DNA of 64,000 bases from Paracoccus caeni (GTDB taxonomy: Bacteria; Pseudomonadota; Alphaproteobacteria; Rhodobacterales; Rhodobacteraceae): assembly GCF_016629665.1 (NCBI RefSeq), contig NZ_JAEPRQ010000001.1:186001-250000 (forward strand). The letters are read 5' to 3'. Below are positions 17,927-26,777 of the stretch, one piece after another. Position numbers and translations under genes: made by a program. Below the pieces are notes generated by a model, which saw only the letters and a program-made list of their open reading frames with translations, was not told where the DNA came from and did not search any database. The first letter of the stretch is position 1; each line of letters opens with the position of its first letter.

Positions 17927-18913
17927 ATGCAAACGGCCGAGTTGATCGAATTATGGCGGGGCGGGCAGCTTGAAAGCCTGCATCGGGGGCATGTGGTGGT
18001 CTGCGACAGCCGCGGCGTTGTCGAAGCATGGGGCGATCCAAGCCGAACCATCTTCCCGCGCTCGTCCTGCAAGATGATGCAGGCCCTGCCCCTGATCGAA
18101 AGCGGTGCCGCCGACGCCGCTGGCCTGACCGAGCGTCAGCTTGCCTTGGCCTGTGCCAGCCATAATGGCGCGAAAATTCATACCGAAGCGGTAGAGAGCT
18201 GGCTTTCGACGCTTGGGCTGGAAGAACCCGATCTGCGCTGCGGCAGCCATATGCCGCAGGATAGCGATGAAAACCGCCGTCTCACCTGCTCTGACAGTGC
18301 GCCGTGCCAGTTGCACAACAACTGTTCGGGCAAGCATGCGGGATTTCTGACACTGAATCGTCACCTTCGCGGTGGCCCGGAATATGTCGATCCAAGCCAC
18401 CCCGTGCAGCGGGCCGTCAAGGCCGCGTTCGAAGAGGTGACGGGTGAGACCAGCCCCGGTTACGGCATCGACGGCTGTTCCGCTCCGAACTGGTCCTGCA
18501 CGCTGGAGGGTCTGGGCCGCTCGATGGCCGCATTCGCCAATCCGGGCAGCGATCGGCGCGGGCAGGCGATGCGCCGTCTGACCGATGCCATGCGCCGTCA
18601 TCCTGAAATGGTCGCGGGAGAGGGGCGCGCCTGCACCATCCTGATGCGCGCGATGGGGGGGCAGGTCGCGGTCAAGACCGGTGCCGAGGCGGTCTTTGTC
18701 GGCATCCTGCCAGAACAGGGCCTGGGCTTTGCGCTAAAGATCAGCGACGGCGCCACCCGCGCCAGCGAGGCCGCCGTGACGGCATTGCTGGTGCATCTTG
18801 GGGTGCTGGACAAGGACGACCCCGCCGTGACCCAATTCCTGACCGGCAAGCAGAAAAACTGGCGCGGTCTGGTTACTGGCGAATTGCGGACGGCGAAGGG
18901 TTTCCCGAATTAG
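17927..18913 (+). CDS. asparaginase of the AnsA/COG4448 (L-asparaginase II) type
   Basis: 328 residues. Conserved stretches IFPRSSCKMMQALPL (Ser and Lys of the active site), CASHNGAKIHTEAVESWL, HNNCSGKHAGFL and GIDGCSAPNW place it in the beta-lactamase-like asparaginase family related to Rhizobium etli AnsA. Hydrolyses asparagine to aspartate and ammonia. ATG 17927 is chosen with AGGGGAAAC upstream; the frame extends back to 17825 but without a ribosome site. Divergent from the ialB-like gene. Confidence 0.87.
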   Translation: MQTAELIELWRGGQLESLHRGHVVVCDSRGVVEAWGDPSRTIFPRSSCKMMQALPLIESGAADAAGLTERQLALACASHNGAKIHTEAVESWLSTLGLEEPDLRCGSHMPQDSDENRRLTCSDSAPCQLHNNCSGKHAGFLTLNRHLRGGPEYVDPSHPVQRAVKAAFEEVTGETSPGYGIDGCSAPNWSCTLEGLGRSMAAFANPGSDRRGQAMRRLTDAMRRHPEMVAGEGRACTILMRAMGGQVAVKTGAEAVFVGILPEQGLGFALKISDGATRASEAAVTALLVHLGVLDKDDPAVTQFLTGKQKNWRGLVTGELRTAKGFPN

Positions 18914-18978
18914 GCGGCGTCTTCACCTAAGCGATCCATACCATCGCCTCATTCAGGGCCTTCGTTTTGCCGTCAGGA

Positions 18979-19812
18979 TTAACTACTGACGGCATTCCAC
19001 CCATCGATAATCTCGACCGCCTCATCCGCCGTCTCGACATAGCGGATCAGGTCCAGATCGGCTTCGCTGATGGTTCCTGCCTTCGCCAAGGCGGGCAGGT
19101 TCAGCACCTCTTCCCAGAATTCGCGCCCAAACAGCAGGACCGGAATCCGCTCCATCCGGCGGGTCTGGATCAGCGTTAGCGTTTCAAACATCTCATCCAG
19201 CGTGCCAAAGCCGCCGGGGAAGATCGTGACCGCACGGGCCCGCATCAGGAAATGCATCTTGCGGATCGCGAAATAGTGGAAATTGAAGCACAAAGCCGGG
19301 GTGACATAGTGGTTCGGCGCCTGTTCATGGGGTAGCACGATGCCAAGCCCGATGGACTGACCGCCCGCCTCTTCCGCGCCACGATTGCCCGCCTCCATCA
19401 CACCGGGACCGCCGCCGGTGCAGATCACGAACTCCTTGCCATAGGTCTGCTGGCTGCGCTCGGTCATCAGATAGGCGAAACGGCGGGCTTCCTCGTAATA
19501 TTTCGACAATCCCGCCAGCGTTGGCGTGCGTGCTTCGTCGGCGTGATCGGGCGCGGGGATGCGCGCGCCGCCAAAGATCACCACGGTCGATTTGATGCCG
19601 CGTTCATCCATCACCATCTCGGGCTTCAGCAGTTCAAGCTGCAACCGCACCGGGCGAAGTTCCGGACGAAGCAGGAAATCCTGATCGGCAAAGGCCAGCT
19701 TATAGGCCGGGGCAAGCGTCTGCGGGGTCTCCACGATCTCGTCGGCGCGCGCCATATCCTCGCGGGAACGGGGCATGGGGTGATGGTGATCGCGGTTGTC
19801 CGTCTCGGTCAT
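18979..19812 (-). CDS. LOG/TIGR00730 family Rossmann-fold protein
   Basis: 277 residues. The phosphate-binding motif PGGFGTLDEMFE is present, with CTGGGPGVMEAGNRGA upstream. Relatives hydrolyse nucleoside monophosphates to base and ribose 5-phosphate (cytokinin-activating LOG enzymes, PpnN-like nucleosidases). The extra N-terminal 80 residues make it the longer form. Start 19812 has GAGG five bases upstream. The frame is open to 20808, but that part is antisense to dapD and was discarded. A hairpin (18968-18994) spans the stop codon. Confidence 0.88.
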   Translation of the reverse strand: MTETDNRDHHHPMPRSREDMARADEIVETPQTLAPAYKLAFADQDFLLRPELRPVRLQLELLKPEMVMDERGIKSTVVIFGGARIPAPDHADEARTPTLAGLSKYYEEARRFAYLMTERSQQTYGKEFVICTGGGPGVMEAGNRGAEEAGGQSIGLGIVLPHEQAPNHYVTPALCFNFHYFAIRKMHFLMRARAVTIFPGGFGTLDEMFETLTLIQTRRMERIPVLLFGREFWEEVLNLPALAKAGTISEADLDLIRYVETADEAVEIIDGWNAVSS

Positions 19813-19920
19813 CTCGGCCTCATTGTATAGCGCGTGCGGATTGCGCGGGCTGTTTCTCACACGTATAGGCCTGACGTGACAGTTTCCACCCGGACGTGAC
19901 AGATCGAGGAGAACGCCGCC

Positions 19921-20742
19921 ATGACCCAACCGCTGGAACATGCCATCGAAACCGCGTGGGAGCACCGCGACCAGATCAATCCCGCCACCAAGGGCGAAGT
20001 CCGCGAGGCCGTGGAAGAGACGCTGAACCGTCTGGATACCGGCGTTCTGCGCGTGGCCGAGAAGCGTGGCAATGACTGGCACGTGAACCAATGGGCAAAG
20101 AAGGCGGTGCTGCTGTCCTTCCGGCTGAACGACATGGAAGAAATGTCGGGTGCGCCGCAGGGTGCGAATTGGTGGGACAAGGTTGACAGCAAGTTCAAGG
20201 GGTGGGGCGACAATCAGTGGCGCGCTGCCGGTTTCCGTGCGGTGCCGGGCGCGATCGTGCGCCGTTCTGCGCATATCGCGAAGGGGGTCGTATTGATGCC
20301 GTCCTTCGTGAACCTTGGCGCGCATGTGGGCGAGGGCACAATGGTTGATACCTGGGCCACCGTCGGCTCCTGCGCGCAGATCGGCAAGAACGTGCATCTG
20401 TCGGGCGGCGTTGGGATCGGTGGTGTCTTGGAACCGCTGCAGGCTGGGCCGACCATCATCGAGGATGACTGCTTCATCGGCGCCCGTTCCGAGGTGGTCG
20501 AGGGCTGTATCGTCCGCGAGGGTTCGGTTCTGGGGATGGGCGTCTATATCGGTCAGTCCACCAAGATCGTGGACCGCGAGACGGGCGAAGTCATGTATGG
20601 CGAAGTGCCCGCAGGCTCGGTCGTGGTGTCGGGGTCGCTGCCGTCGAAGAACGGAGTGAACCTTTACTGCGCGGTGATCGTGAAGCGGGTGGATGCAAAG
20701 ACCCGCTCTAAAACCTCGATCAACGAATTGCTGCGCGACTGA
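19921..20742 (+). CDS. dapD: 2,3,4,5-tetrahydropyridine-2,6-dicarboxylate N-succinyltransferase
   Basis: 273 residues; transfers succinyl from succinyl-CoA in the succinylase branch of diaminopimelate/lysine synthesis. A left-handed beta-helix from about residue 110 is marked by hexapeptide repeats ([44 protein letters not shown]). Good ribosome site GGAGAA. Followed by a clear intrinsic terminator. An aminotransferase at 43809 could serve the next step. Confidence 0.97.
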   Translation: MTQPLEHAIETAWEHRDQINPATKGEVREAVEETLNRLDTGVLRVAEKRGNDWHVNQWAKKAVLLSFRLNDMEEMSGAPQGANWWDKVDSKFKGWGDNQWRAAGFRAVPGAIVRRSAHIAKGVVLMPSFVNLGAHVGEGTMVDTWATVGSCAQIGKNVHLSGGVGIGGVLEPLQAGPTIIEDDCFIGARSEVVEGCIVREGSVLGMGVYIGQSTKIVDRETGEVMYGEVPAGSVVVSGSLPSKNGVNLYCAVIVKRVDAKTRSKTSINELLRD

Positions 20743-20760
20743 CCGCGGCAACATGGCGAT

Positions 20761-20784
20761 GCGCCCGCTTCGGCGGGCGTTTTC
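20761..20784 (+). terminator. dapD intrinsic terminator
   Basis: A 7-bp stem CGCCCGC/GCGGGCG with a TTCG tetraloop, then TTTTC, starts 19 bases after the dapD stop. Confidence 0.85.
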
Positions 20785-20800
20785 ATTCAAGGGGGTGGCG

Positions 20801-21253
20801 ATGGTCACGCTTTACATCGATGCCGATGCCTGCCCGGTCAAGGCCGAGGCAGAGCGCGTGGCGACCCGGCTAAAGGTGCCGATGGTGCTGGTCTGCAATG
20901 GCGGGCTGCGGCCTTCGCAAAACCCGCTGGTCACCCTGAAGATCGTGGCCGAGGGCCCGGACGTGGCCGATATCTGGATTGCCGATCATTGCGGGCCGGG
21001 CGATGTGGTGGTCACCGCCGATCTGCCGCTGGCCGACCGTTGCCTGAAGGCTGGGGCGAAGGTGATCCAGCATAATGGCGAGGTGCTGACCGAGGCAAAT
21101 ATCGGCCCCCGTCTGGCAACCCGCGATCTGATGGCGGATTTGCGGGCGTCGAATCCGTTCATGCAGGGCGGCGGCGCGGGCTTTTCCAAGGCCGACCGCT
21201 CGTATTTCCTGCAAAATCTTGACCGGCTGCTGCAAACAGCGCTGCGTGGCTAG
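20801..21253 (+). CDS. UPF0178 (DUF188, YaiI/YqxD) family protein
   Basis: 150 residues starting [21 protein letters not shown], the family signature. Further conserved blocks are [17 protein letters not shown] and [24 protein letters not shown]-like nuclease fold has been suggested for the family, but no activity is established. ATG 20801 has GGGGG upstream and follows the dapD terminator. Confidence 0.9.
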   Translation: MVTLYIDADACPVKAEAERVATRLKVPMVLVCNGGLRPSQNPLVTLKIVAEGPDVADIWIADHCGPGDVVVTADLPLADRCLKAGAKVIQHNGEVLTEANIGPRLATRDLMADLRASNPFMQGGGAGFSKADRSYFLQNLDRLLQTALRG

Positions 21254-21265
21254 GATCGCCTTGGC

Positions 21266-22066
21266 TCAGGCGTCTGGTTTGATCTTGTTGGCCGTGCCCT
21301 TGGCAAAAGCCTCCAGCCGCGCCTTTGCGGCGTCCTGCGTGTTCACCACACCTGCCACTACGGCCTCGGCGTAGGCCGCATCCAGCGCGCTCATGTTCTG
21401 CATGTGGCTGATGGCCGAACAGATGGCGAAATTCGACAGCGGCGGGTTCTGCGCCGCGTTCCGGGCGATTTCCCAGGCCTTCGCCTCGGCATCCTCGACC
21501 AGATACTGACACAGGCCGACATCCACGGCTTCCTGACCGCGATACAGCCTGCCCGACAGCATCATATCGATCATCCGCGCCTTGCCGATCAGATCGGCCA
21601 CCCGGATCGTCGCCCCACCGCCGGTGAAAAGGCCCCGCTGACCTTCGGGCAAACCGAAATAGGTATCCGGCCCGGCGACGCGGATATGCGCCGCGCTTGC
21701 CAGTTCAAGCCCGCCGCCAACCACCGCACCTTTCAGCACCGCAATCACCGGCACCCCGCCATATTCCATCTTGTTGAACGCCTCATGCCAGCGCAGGCAG
21801 ACATGCATGAAATCGCTGGCCGAGCGGTTCTCGCGGTGATGTTCCACCAGATCCAGACCAGCGGAGAAATGATCGCCATTGGCCCGCAGGATCGCCGCTT
21901 TCACCCCGGCGCGCGGCAGAGTGGTGAAAATATCCACCAGCTCCTCAATCGTGGCGATATCCAGTGCGTTCCGCTTGTCCGGGCGGTTCAGGGTAACGCT
22001 GGCAATGCCGTCGCCATCGACCTTCAACAGGATATTCTTGAGTTCCAGATCCTCGATGCGGCGCAT
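21266..22066 (-). CDS. enoyl-CoA hydratase/isomerase family protein (crotonase fold)
   Basis: 266 residues. The oxyanion-hole residues lie in [10 protein letters not shown] and [37 protein letters not shown] has glycine where one catalytic Glu of classical hydratases stands, so the reaction may be isomerisation, hydrolysis or an aromatic-acyl-CoA reaction. ATG 22066 with GGGGAGGA upstream. The terminal two residues overlap nothing. Substrate not identifiable. Confidence 0.85.
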   Translation of the reverse strand: MRRIEDLELKNILLKVDGDGIASVTLNRPDKRNALDIATIEELVDIFTTLPRAGVKAAILRANGDHFSAGLDLVEHHRENRSASDFMHVCLRWHEAFNKMEYGGVPVIAVLKGAVVGGGLELASAAHIRVAGPDTYFGLPEGQRGLFTGGGATIRVADLIGKARMIDMMLSGRLYRGQEAVDVGLCQYLVEDAEAKAWEIARNAAQNPPLSNFAICSAISHMQNMSALDAAYAEAVVAGVVNTQDAAKARLEAFAKGTANKIKPDA

Positions 22067-22120
22067 ATTCGTCCTCCCCTTTTGACCCAAGCGATACCGT
22101 GCCGCCCGGTGAAGGGAAAG

Positions 22121-23047
22121 CTATGCCTGCCCGATCAGCAGCATGATCAGAGGGATCGTCACCACGCTGAGCGCGGTCGAGATCAGGATCGCCGCAGACA
22201 CCCGCTGCTGCGCCACTCCGAAATGCTGGGCAAGAATATAGACGTTCCCCGCAACCGGCAGCGCCGCCGCCGCGACCATGACCCCTGCCGCGAACGGCTC
22301 GACCCCGAACAGCCACGCCGCCACGCCCACGGCCAGCGGATGCAACACCAGCTTGGCAAAGCTGAGCCAAGCCGACGCCGCCAGTCGCTGCACTTTCTTC
22401 GAGGCCAGACTGGCGCCAATCGCAAACAGCGCCCCCGGAGTCGCCGCCGCACCCAGAAGCGCCAGCAACTCATCCAACGGCCCCGGCGTTGGCCAGTGCA
22501 TCTGCGCCCAGATCAGCCCGGCCACCATCGACAGGATCATCGGATTGGACACAATCCCCCGCAGGATCGGCACCAGCGCAGCCAGCCGCAGACCACCGCT
22601 ACGCGACGCGTGGATGATCAGCGTGATCAGGGTCGAGAAGACCAGCATATCGATGGTCAGCACCATCAGCACCGGGCCAACCGCCCGCTCGCCCAAAAGA
22701 ACGACCAGCATCGGCACGCCCAGAAAGCCGGTATTGCCGGTCATGCCGCAATGCGCCTCCATCGCGGCTTCGGGAACGGCCAGACCGCGCCTGCGTGCCG
22801 CGACCATGCCGATGACCCAGATCAGCACCGAACCGGCCAGATAGGCCAAGACGAAACGCAGATCGAACAAAGCGGCCAGATCCAGCCCGGCGGCAAAGCG
22901 GAACAGCATCGCCGACAGCGCGAAATAGAAGACGAACTTCGTCAGCCAGACCGCGCCTTCCTCGGGGAACAGCTTTGACCGCGCGGCCAGCCAGCCCAGC
23001 CCGATCAGGCCGAAAAACGGCAATGTCTTCAGGAATATCGCCAGCAT
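22121..23047 (-). CDS. AEC family (auxin efflux carrier-like) transporter
   Basis: 308 residues, about ten hydrophobic segments in two halves. GLGWLAARSKLFPEEGAVWLTKFVFY at the N-terminus and GNTGFLGVPM in the middle are typical of AEC permeases (MleP/MdcF-like). Members export or import small organic anions such as malate or malonate. It is 16 bases upstream-to-downstream from mbfA on the same strand, but there is no functional link that I can show. Confidence 0.88.
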   Translation of the reverse strand: MLAIFLKTLPFFGLIGLGWLAARSKLFPEEGAVWLTKFVFYFALSAMLFRFAAGLDLAALFDLRFVLAYLAGSVLIWVIGMVAARRRGLAVPEAAMEAHCGMTGNTGFLGVPMLVVLLGERAVGPVLMVLTIDMLVFSTLITLIIHASRSGGLRLAALVPILRGIVSNPMILSMVAGLIWAQMHWPTPGPLDELLALLGAAATPGALFAIGASLASKKVQRLAASAWLSFAKLVLHPLAVGVAAWLFGVEPFAAGVMVAAAALPVAGNVYILAQHFGVAQQRVSAAILISTALSVVTIPLIMLLIGQA

Positions 23048-23063
23048 CCGCGCCCTTTCGCGG

Positions 23064-24044
23064 TCAGCCCGAGCCGATCAGAACCCCCGCAGCCAGCACC
23101 AGACCACCGCCAACCACGACTTGCAAGGCCGCCCGCCAGAACGGTGTCTGCATCCAGCGCTTCTGTATCCACGCGATCGCCCAAAGCTCGATAAAGACCA
23201 CGATCAGCGCAATCGTGGTGGCGGTCCAGAAATGCGGGATCAGATAGGGCAGCGCATGGCCTAGACCGCCAACCGTGGTCATCACACCCGATGCGATGCC
23301 ACGTTTCAGCGGAGAACCACGCCCCGACACCACCCCGTCATCGGACGCTGCTTCGGTAAAGCCCATGCTGATCCCGGCCCCGACGCTGGCCGCCAGCCCG
23401 ACCAGAAAGGTCGTCCATGGATCCTGCGTCGCAAACGCCACCGCAAAGATCGGCGCAAGCGTCGAGACGCTGCCATCCATCAACCCGGCCAGCCCCGGCT
23501 GGATCCAGGTCAGCACGAACTCCCGGTGCCGCACGGCATCTTCATCGTCGCGGGCATGGGCATCCAGATGCTCGGCGCGCAGCTCCTCGGCCCGGTTCTC
23601 ATGCCCCCGCTCGGCCGCCGCCAGATCGCCCAGCAGCTTTCGCGTCGTCACATCCGAACTCGCCTGCGCCGCGCGGGCATAGAACTCGGCCGCGTCATGC
23701 TCCATCTGCGCCGCCTCGTCGCGGATTGCGTCAAGGCTCATATTCTCCATCATCCACGCCGGACGCCGCTTGTAATAGCCCGCCACATGCTCGCGCCGGA
23801 TCACCGGAATGGTCTCGCCAAAGCGCTGCCGATAGGCGTCGATCAACCGCCGCCGATGGTCGTCCTCTTCGGCGCTCATCCCGTCGAAAATCGCCGCAGT
23901 CGCCGGATAATCCGCCCGCAGATATTCGGCCCAGCCCGCGAAGATCCGCGAATCATCCTCTTCCGAGGAAATCGCCAGCGCCAGAATTTCGCGCTCGGTC
24001 AGATCGGAAAAACGCTTGCGGGTGGTAAAGATCGGCAGGGTCAT
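23064..24044 (-). CDS. mbfA: membrane-bound ferritin-like iron exporter
   Basis: 326 residues. The N-terminal half is a rubrerythrin/ferritin-like four-helix domain with iron-ligand type Glu/His ([37 protein letters not shown]). The C-terminal half is a VIT1/CCC1 transporter domain ([23 protein letters not shown]). This architecture is MbfA, which exports iron and protects against peroxide in Agrobacterium and Bradyrhizobium. Here it has no promoter space of its own: tusA ends 11 bases upstream, so it is probably co-transcribed with DUF2478-tusA. No Irr box was found in that gap. Confidence 0.92.
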   Translation of the reverse strand: MTLPIFTTRKRFSDLTEREILALAISSEEDDSRIFAGWAEYLRADYPATAAIFDGMSAEEDDHRRRLIDAYRQRFGETIPVIRREHVAGYYKRRPAWMMENMSLDAIRDEAAQMEHDAAEFYARAAQASSDVTTRKLLGDLAAAERGHENRAEELRAEHLDAHARDDEDAVRHREFVLTWIQPGLAGLMDGSVSTLAPIFAVAFATQDPWTTFLVGLAASVGAGISMGFTEAASDDGVVSGRGSPLKRGIASGVMTTVGGLGHALPYLIPHFWTATTIALIVVFIELWAIAWIQKRWMQTPFWRAALQVVVGGGLVLAAGVLIGSG

Positions 24045-24064
24045 TCTTCTTTACTCAAATATCC
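24042..24064 (-). repeat. dispersed GATATTT...GAAGAAG element, copy 4
   Basis: Minus strand reads GGATATTTGAGTAAAGAAGA, ending in the mbfA ATG itself. It also supplies the stop codon region of tusA, so this copy fills the whole tusA-mbfA junction. A GACCGC/GCGGTC hairpin and a GGGGG block lie beside it inside the tusA coding end. Confidence 0.6.
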
Positions 24065-24330
24065 TCGGGGGTGAGACCGCTTGCGGTCGAGGGGGCGGAA
24101 GGCCCCCTTTCGACGGTGAATTCATGCGCTCCGTCACCCGTTTCCACAACCGCGATCATGACATGACCGGCGCCCTCGCAGAAATGCGGCACATCGACCA
24201 ATGCCATCGCGTCGGTCGCCACCATCCTGACCTGCGCCCCCGGCGGCAGGCCCAGCAAAACCTTGCGTAATCGCAACACCGGCAGCGGACACAGCAGCCC
24301 GCGCGCGTCAATCAGCGCCGCCTCAGCCAT
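24055..24330 (-). CDS. tusA: TusA/SirA family sulfur-carrier protein
   Basis: 91 residues with the family motif ARGLLCPLPVLRLRKVL; Cys14 is the sulfur-carrying residue. Members relay persulfide sulfur for tRNA thiolation, molybdenum-cofactor work or sulfur oxidation. The last 16 residues (GPSAPSTASGLTPEDI) lie beyond the usual family end and are encoded by the dispersed element and its GC-rich flank, suggesting read-through into an inserted or expanded element. The start overlaps the DUF2478 gene by 8 bases. Confidence 0.88.
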   Translation of the reverse strand: MAEAALIDARGLLCPLPVLRLRKVLLGLPPGAQVRMVATDAMALVDVPHFCEGAGHVMIAVVETGDGAHEFTVERGPSAPSTASGLTPEDI

Positions 24331-24838
24331 GCGACTGCGACAGCCGGTCGCGGCACCAATCGGCCAGATGCGCGACCATCAGTTCCTCGGCCATCCCGCC
24401 GCTGAAATCCTCAAATGCGGTGCGTTGTTGACGCGGCACATGCAGCAGCACCGGCAGATCATCCGCCACGGCACGAGAGATCACACTGACGAACCCCCGC
24501 CCGATCGCCTCTTGCCGCCCGAATTTCGGCACGATCAGCAATTCGGCCCCGGCCATCCGCGCCTCGACCCGCGCCGCCGCGATTTCCAGCGCGCCGGTAT
24601 CCAGCCTGCAACCGCTCGACCCGTTGCCCAGAGATTGCGAGATCCTGACCGGGCGATCCTCTTCCCCGATCACCAGCAACTCCATATCGCAGGCGCAATC
24701 GGCGCCCAGATCGGTGTTGCGCTGCACCGCACCGGCCAGATGCGCGCCGCTGGAATGGATATCCTCGACCAGCCGCGCCAATATCCGGTTCGCCTCGCCC
24801 TCGGGCGCGTCGTCAGGAAGTCCGAACCATGCCAGCAT
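24323..24838 (-). CDS. DUF2478 domain protein
   Basis: 171 residues. Typical pattern: HLAGAVQRNTD, CDMELLVIGEED, ISQSLGNGSSGCRLDTGALE and LIVPKFGRQEAIGRG. DUF2478 proteins are related to THEP1-like NTPases in fold and often neighbour molybdenum or metal genes, but their function is unproven and no Walker A motif is evident. First gene of a probable operon with tusA and mbfA, divergent from the Met-sulfoxide reductase gene. Confidence 0.82.
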   Translation of the reverse strand: MLAWFGLPDDAPEGEANRILARLVEDIHSSGAHLAGAVQRNTDLGADCACDMELLVIGEEDRPVRISQSLGNGSSGCRLDTGALEIAAARVEARMAGAELLIVPKFGRQEAIGRGFVSVISRAVADDLPVLLHVPRQQRTAFEDFSGGMAEELMVAHLADWCRDRLSQSHG

Positions 24839-24939
24839 TGCCGCCTCGCCAAGTGATTGCTGTTAATGTCACCCCGACCGGGCGAAGGTCCAGCCCCGTC
24901 ACCGCTTTCCCCGCCCGAAAGCGCGACGTAAAAGGGGGC

Positions 24940-25392
24940 ATGACCGATTATGACGCCCTGACCGCCCGGATTCGCGCCTTGACCCATGGCGAAACGGATG
25001 AGATCGCCCTGATGGCGACGCTCGCCTGTGAAATCCACCATTCCGATGACCGCTTCGACTGGACCGGCTTCTACCGGGTCACCGCGCCGGACCTGTTGAA
25101 GATCGGTCCCTATCAGGGTGGGCATGGTTGCCTTGTCATCCCGTTCTCGCGCGGGGTTTGCGGTGCTGCGGCGCGGACGCGGCAGACGCAGCTTGTTCCC
25201 GATGTTGATGCCTTCCCCGGTCATATCGCCTGCGCCAGCAGCACCCGGTCCGAAATCGTGCTGCCGGTTCTGGGCGCGAAGGGCCGGCTGCTGGGCGTTC
25301 TGGATATCGACAGCAACCAGCCCGACGCCTTCACCGAAGAAGACGCGACCCGGCTGGCCGCCATTCTGGAGGAGGTTTTCCATGACATCTGA
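24940..25392 (+). CDS. free methionine-(R)-sulfoxide reductase (GAF domain)
   Basis: 150 residues, a single GAF domain. Three cysteines, Cys64, Cys74 and Cys98, have exactly the spacing (10 and 24 residues) of the catalytic cysteines of E. coli fRMsr (YebR/MsrC). FDWTGFYRV and FPGHIACASSTRSEIVLPV are family signatures. Reduces free Met-R-sulfoxide, part of oxidative defence. ATG 24940 follows AAAGGGGG. It overlaps the next gene by 11 bases. Confidence 0.92.
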   Translation: MTDYDALTARIRALTHGETDEIALMATLACEIHHSDDRFDWTGFYRVTAPDLLKIGPYQGGHGCLVIPFSRGVCGAAARTRQTQLVPDVDAFPGHIACASSTRSEIVLPVLGAKGRLLGVLDIDSNQPDAFTEEDATRLAAILEEVFHDI

Positions 25393-25762
25393 ATTCACCG
25401 GCAAGTGCCTTTGCGGCGCCGTCAGTTTCAGCGGACGTTGGGCAGACGTTAACCTTCGCGCCTGTCATTGCGGCCAATGCCGCCGCTGGTCGGGCCATTA
25501 CTGGGCTGCGGCCAGCGTCGAAACGCTGGACATCACTGGCGAGGTTCGCTGGTATCGCTCGTCCAAGGAAGCGCAGCGTGGCTTCTGCCCCACCTGCGGC
25601 AGCTCGCTGTTCTGGAAACCGGACGGCGCGGAACTGCCCGAGGTTGCCGCCGGGGCCATTGAGGCGCCCAGCGGTCTCGCGCTTTCCGGGCATATCTACG
25701 TGGCGGATAAGGGCGACTATTACCAGATCGCCGACGGGTTGGAGCAGTGGCAGACCTATTGA
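25382..25762 (+). CDS. GFA family zinc protein, first of a tandem pair
   Basis: 126 residues. The cysteine pattern is GKCLCGAVSF, CHCGQCRRWSGH and GFCPTCGSSLFW, the two-site zinc motif of the glutathione-dependent formaldehyde-activating (Gfa/CENP-V) fold. The original activity is disputed and most paralogues are uncharacterised. ATG 25382 lies within the end of the fRMsr gene. It is followed, with a 16-base overlap, by a paralogue about half identical by eye. Confidence 0.9.
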   Translation: MTSEFTGKCLCGAVSFSGRWADVNLRACHCGQCRRWSGHYWAAASVETLDITGEVRWYRSSKEAQRGFCPTCGSSLFWKPDGAELPEVAAGAIEAPSGLALSGHIYVADKGDYYQIADGLEQWQTY

Positions 25763-26154
25763 CCCACGGCGGATGTCTTTGCGGTGGTGTCCGTTTCAGC
25801 GGCCATACCGCCGAAGCAACAGCGCTTGCCTGCCATTGCAGCCAATGCCGCCGCTGGAGCGGTCATTTCGGCGCATCGTTCCGCATGACCGGGTTGCAGA
25901 TCGAGGGTGACGCGCATCTGCGCTGGTTCGCCTCGTCGCCCGAGGCAGAGCGCGGCTTCTGCGCCACCTGCGGATCGTCGCTGTTCTGGCGGCCCTTTGG
26001 GCGCGAGGCGGTGGCGGTCTCGGCAGGCGCAATCGACGCGCCGACCGGATTGCGGCTCTCGGGCCACATTCACACTGCCGACAAGGGCGATTACTACGAG
26101 ATTGCAGATGGCCTGCCGCAATTCGCAGGCGATGACGAGGACGAGACCGAATGA
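25747..26154 (+). CDS. GFA family zinc protein, second of a tandem pair
   Basis: 135 residues with the same zinc pattern (GGCLCGGVRF, CHCSQCRRWSGHF, GFCATCGSSLFW). It shares SGHIxxADKGDYYxIADGL near the C-terminus with the gene before, so this is a local duplication. The start is probably GTG 25747, inside the first copy, but spacing to GGAG is short; TTG 25759 is possible. The acidic tail DDEDETE is specific to this copy. Overlaps the lysE-like gene by 4 bases. Confidence 0.88.
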   Translation: MADLLTHGGCLCGGVRFSGHTAEATALACHCSQCRRWSGHFGASFRMTGLQIEGDAHLRWFASSPEAERGFCATCGSSLFWRPFGREAVAVSAGAIDAPTGLRLSGHIHTADKGDYYEIADGLPQFAGDDEDETE

Positions 26155-26777
26155 TCTGGGACACCATCGCCGCAATCCCTTCGGCGCAACTCTTGGCCTT
26201 CATTCTTGGGGGGCTGATGCTCAACTTCGCCCCCGGTCAGGACGTATTCTTTGCCAGCGCCTGCGGCATTCAGGGCGGACCAAAGGCGGGCGCGCTGGCC
26301 GGGATCGGGGTCGGCTTTGGTGTCATCATGCATGTCATTCTGGCCACAATTGGTCTGGGCGCGCTTGTCGCCGCCCACCCCGAGGCGCTGCTGGTCATCA
26401 AATATGCGGGCGCGGCCTATCTGCTGTGGCTGGCGTGGAAATCATGGAACGCGGGCGAGATCGACCCGCCCATGCGCGGCAGCGTCCGGGCGTGGAACAT
26501 CATCCGGCGCGGCTTTCTGTCGAATGCGCTGAACCCAAAGCCGGTGCTGTTCCTGCTGGCCTTCCTGCCGCAATTCACCAATTCCGCATGGGGTCCGGTC
26601 TGGCAGCAAATCCTTGGCCTCGGCCTGATCTTCGCCTTTACCGGCACGCTGGTCACGATGGGCTACGGCATCGTTGCAGGCCTTGCCGGTCAGGTGATCG
26701 GTCGCAGGCTGGGTTTGATCAACAAGATCGCCGCCGTCATGTTCGCGGGCCTTGCCATCCGCCTTGTCGCGAAATGA
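26151..26777 (+). CDS. LysE family amino-acid exporter
   Basis: 208 residues, six hydrophobic segments. The N-terminal signature NFAPGQDVFFASACGIQGGPKAGALAG and GFLSNALNPKPVLFLLAFLPQF are typical of RhtB/LysE carriers. Exports amino acids or derivatives, substrate not readable. ATGA overlap with the GFA gene upstream and with rluA-like downstream point to one operon. Confidence 0.92.
   Translation: MIWDTIAAIPSAQLLAFILGGLMLNFAPGQDVFFASACGIQGGPKAGALAGIGVGFGVIMHVILATIGLGALVAAHPEALLVIKYAGAAYLLWLAWKSWNAGEIDPPMRGSVRAWNIIRRGFLSNALNPKPVLFLLAFLPQFTNSAWGPVWQQILGLGLIFAFTGTLVTMGYGIVAGLAGQVIGRRLGLINKIAAVMFAGLAIRLVAK

Noticed and set aside
18968..18994. 8-bp inverted repeat TGCCGTCA/TGACGGCA across the LOG-type stop codon
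   Set aside because: The loop of 11 bases and lack of a T-run make a terminator doubtful; kept only as a note.
19813..20808. Upstream extension of the LOG-type gene by more than 300 codons
   Set aside because: It is antisense to dapD and a good ATG with ribosome site exists at 19812.
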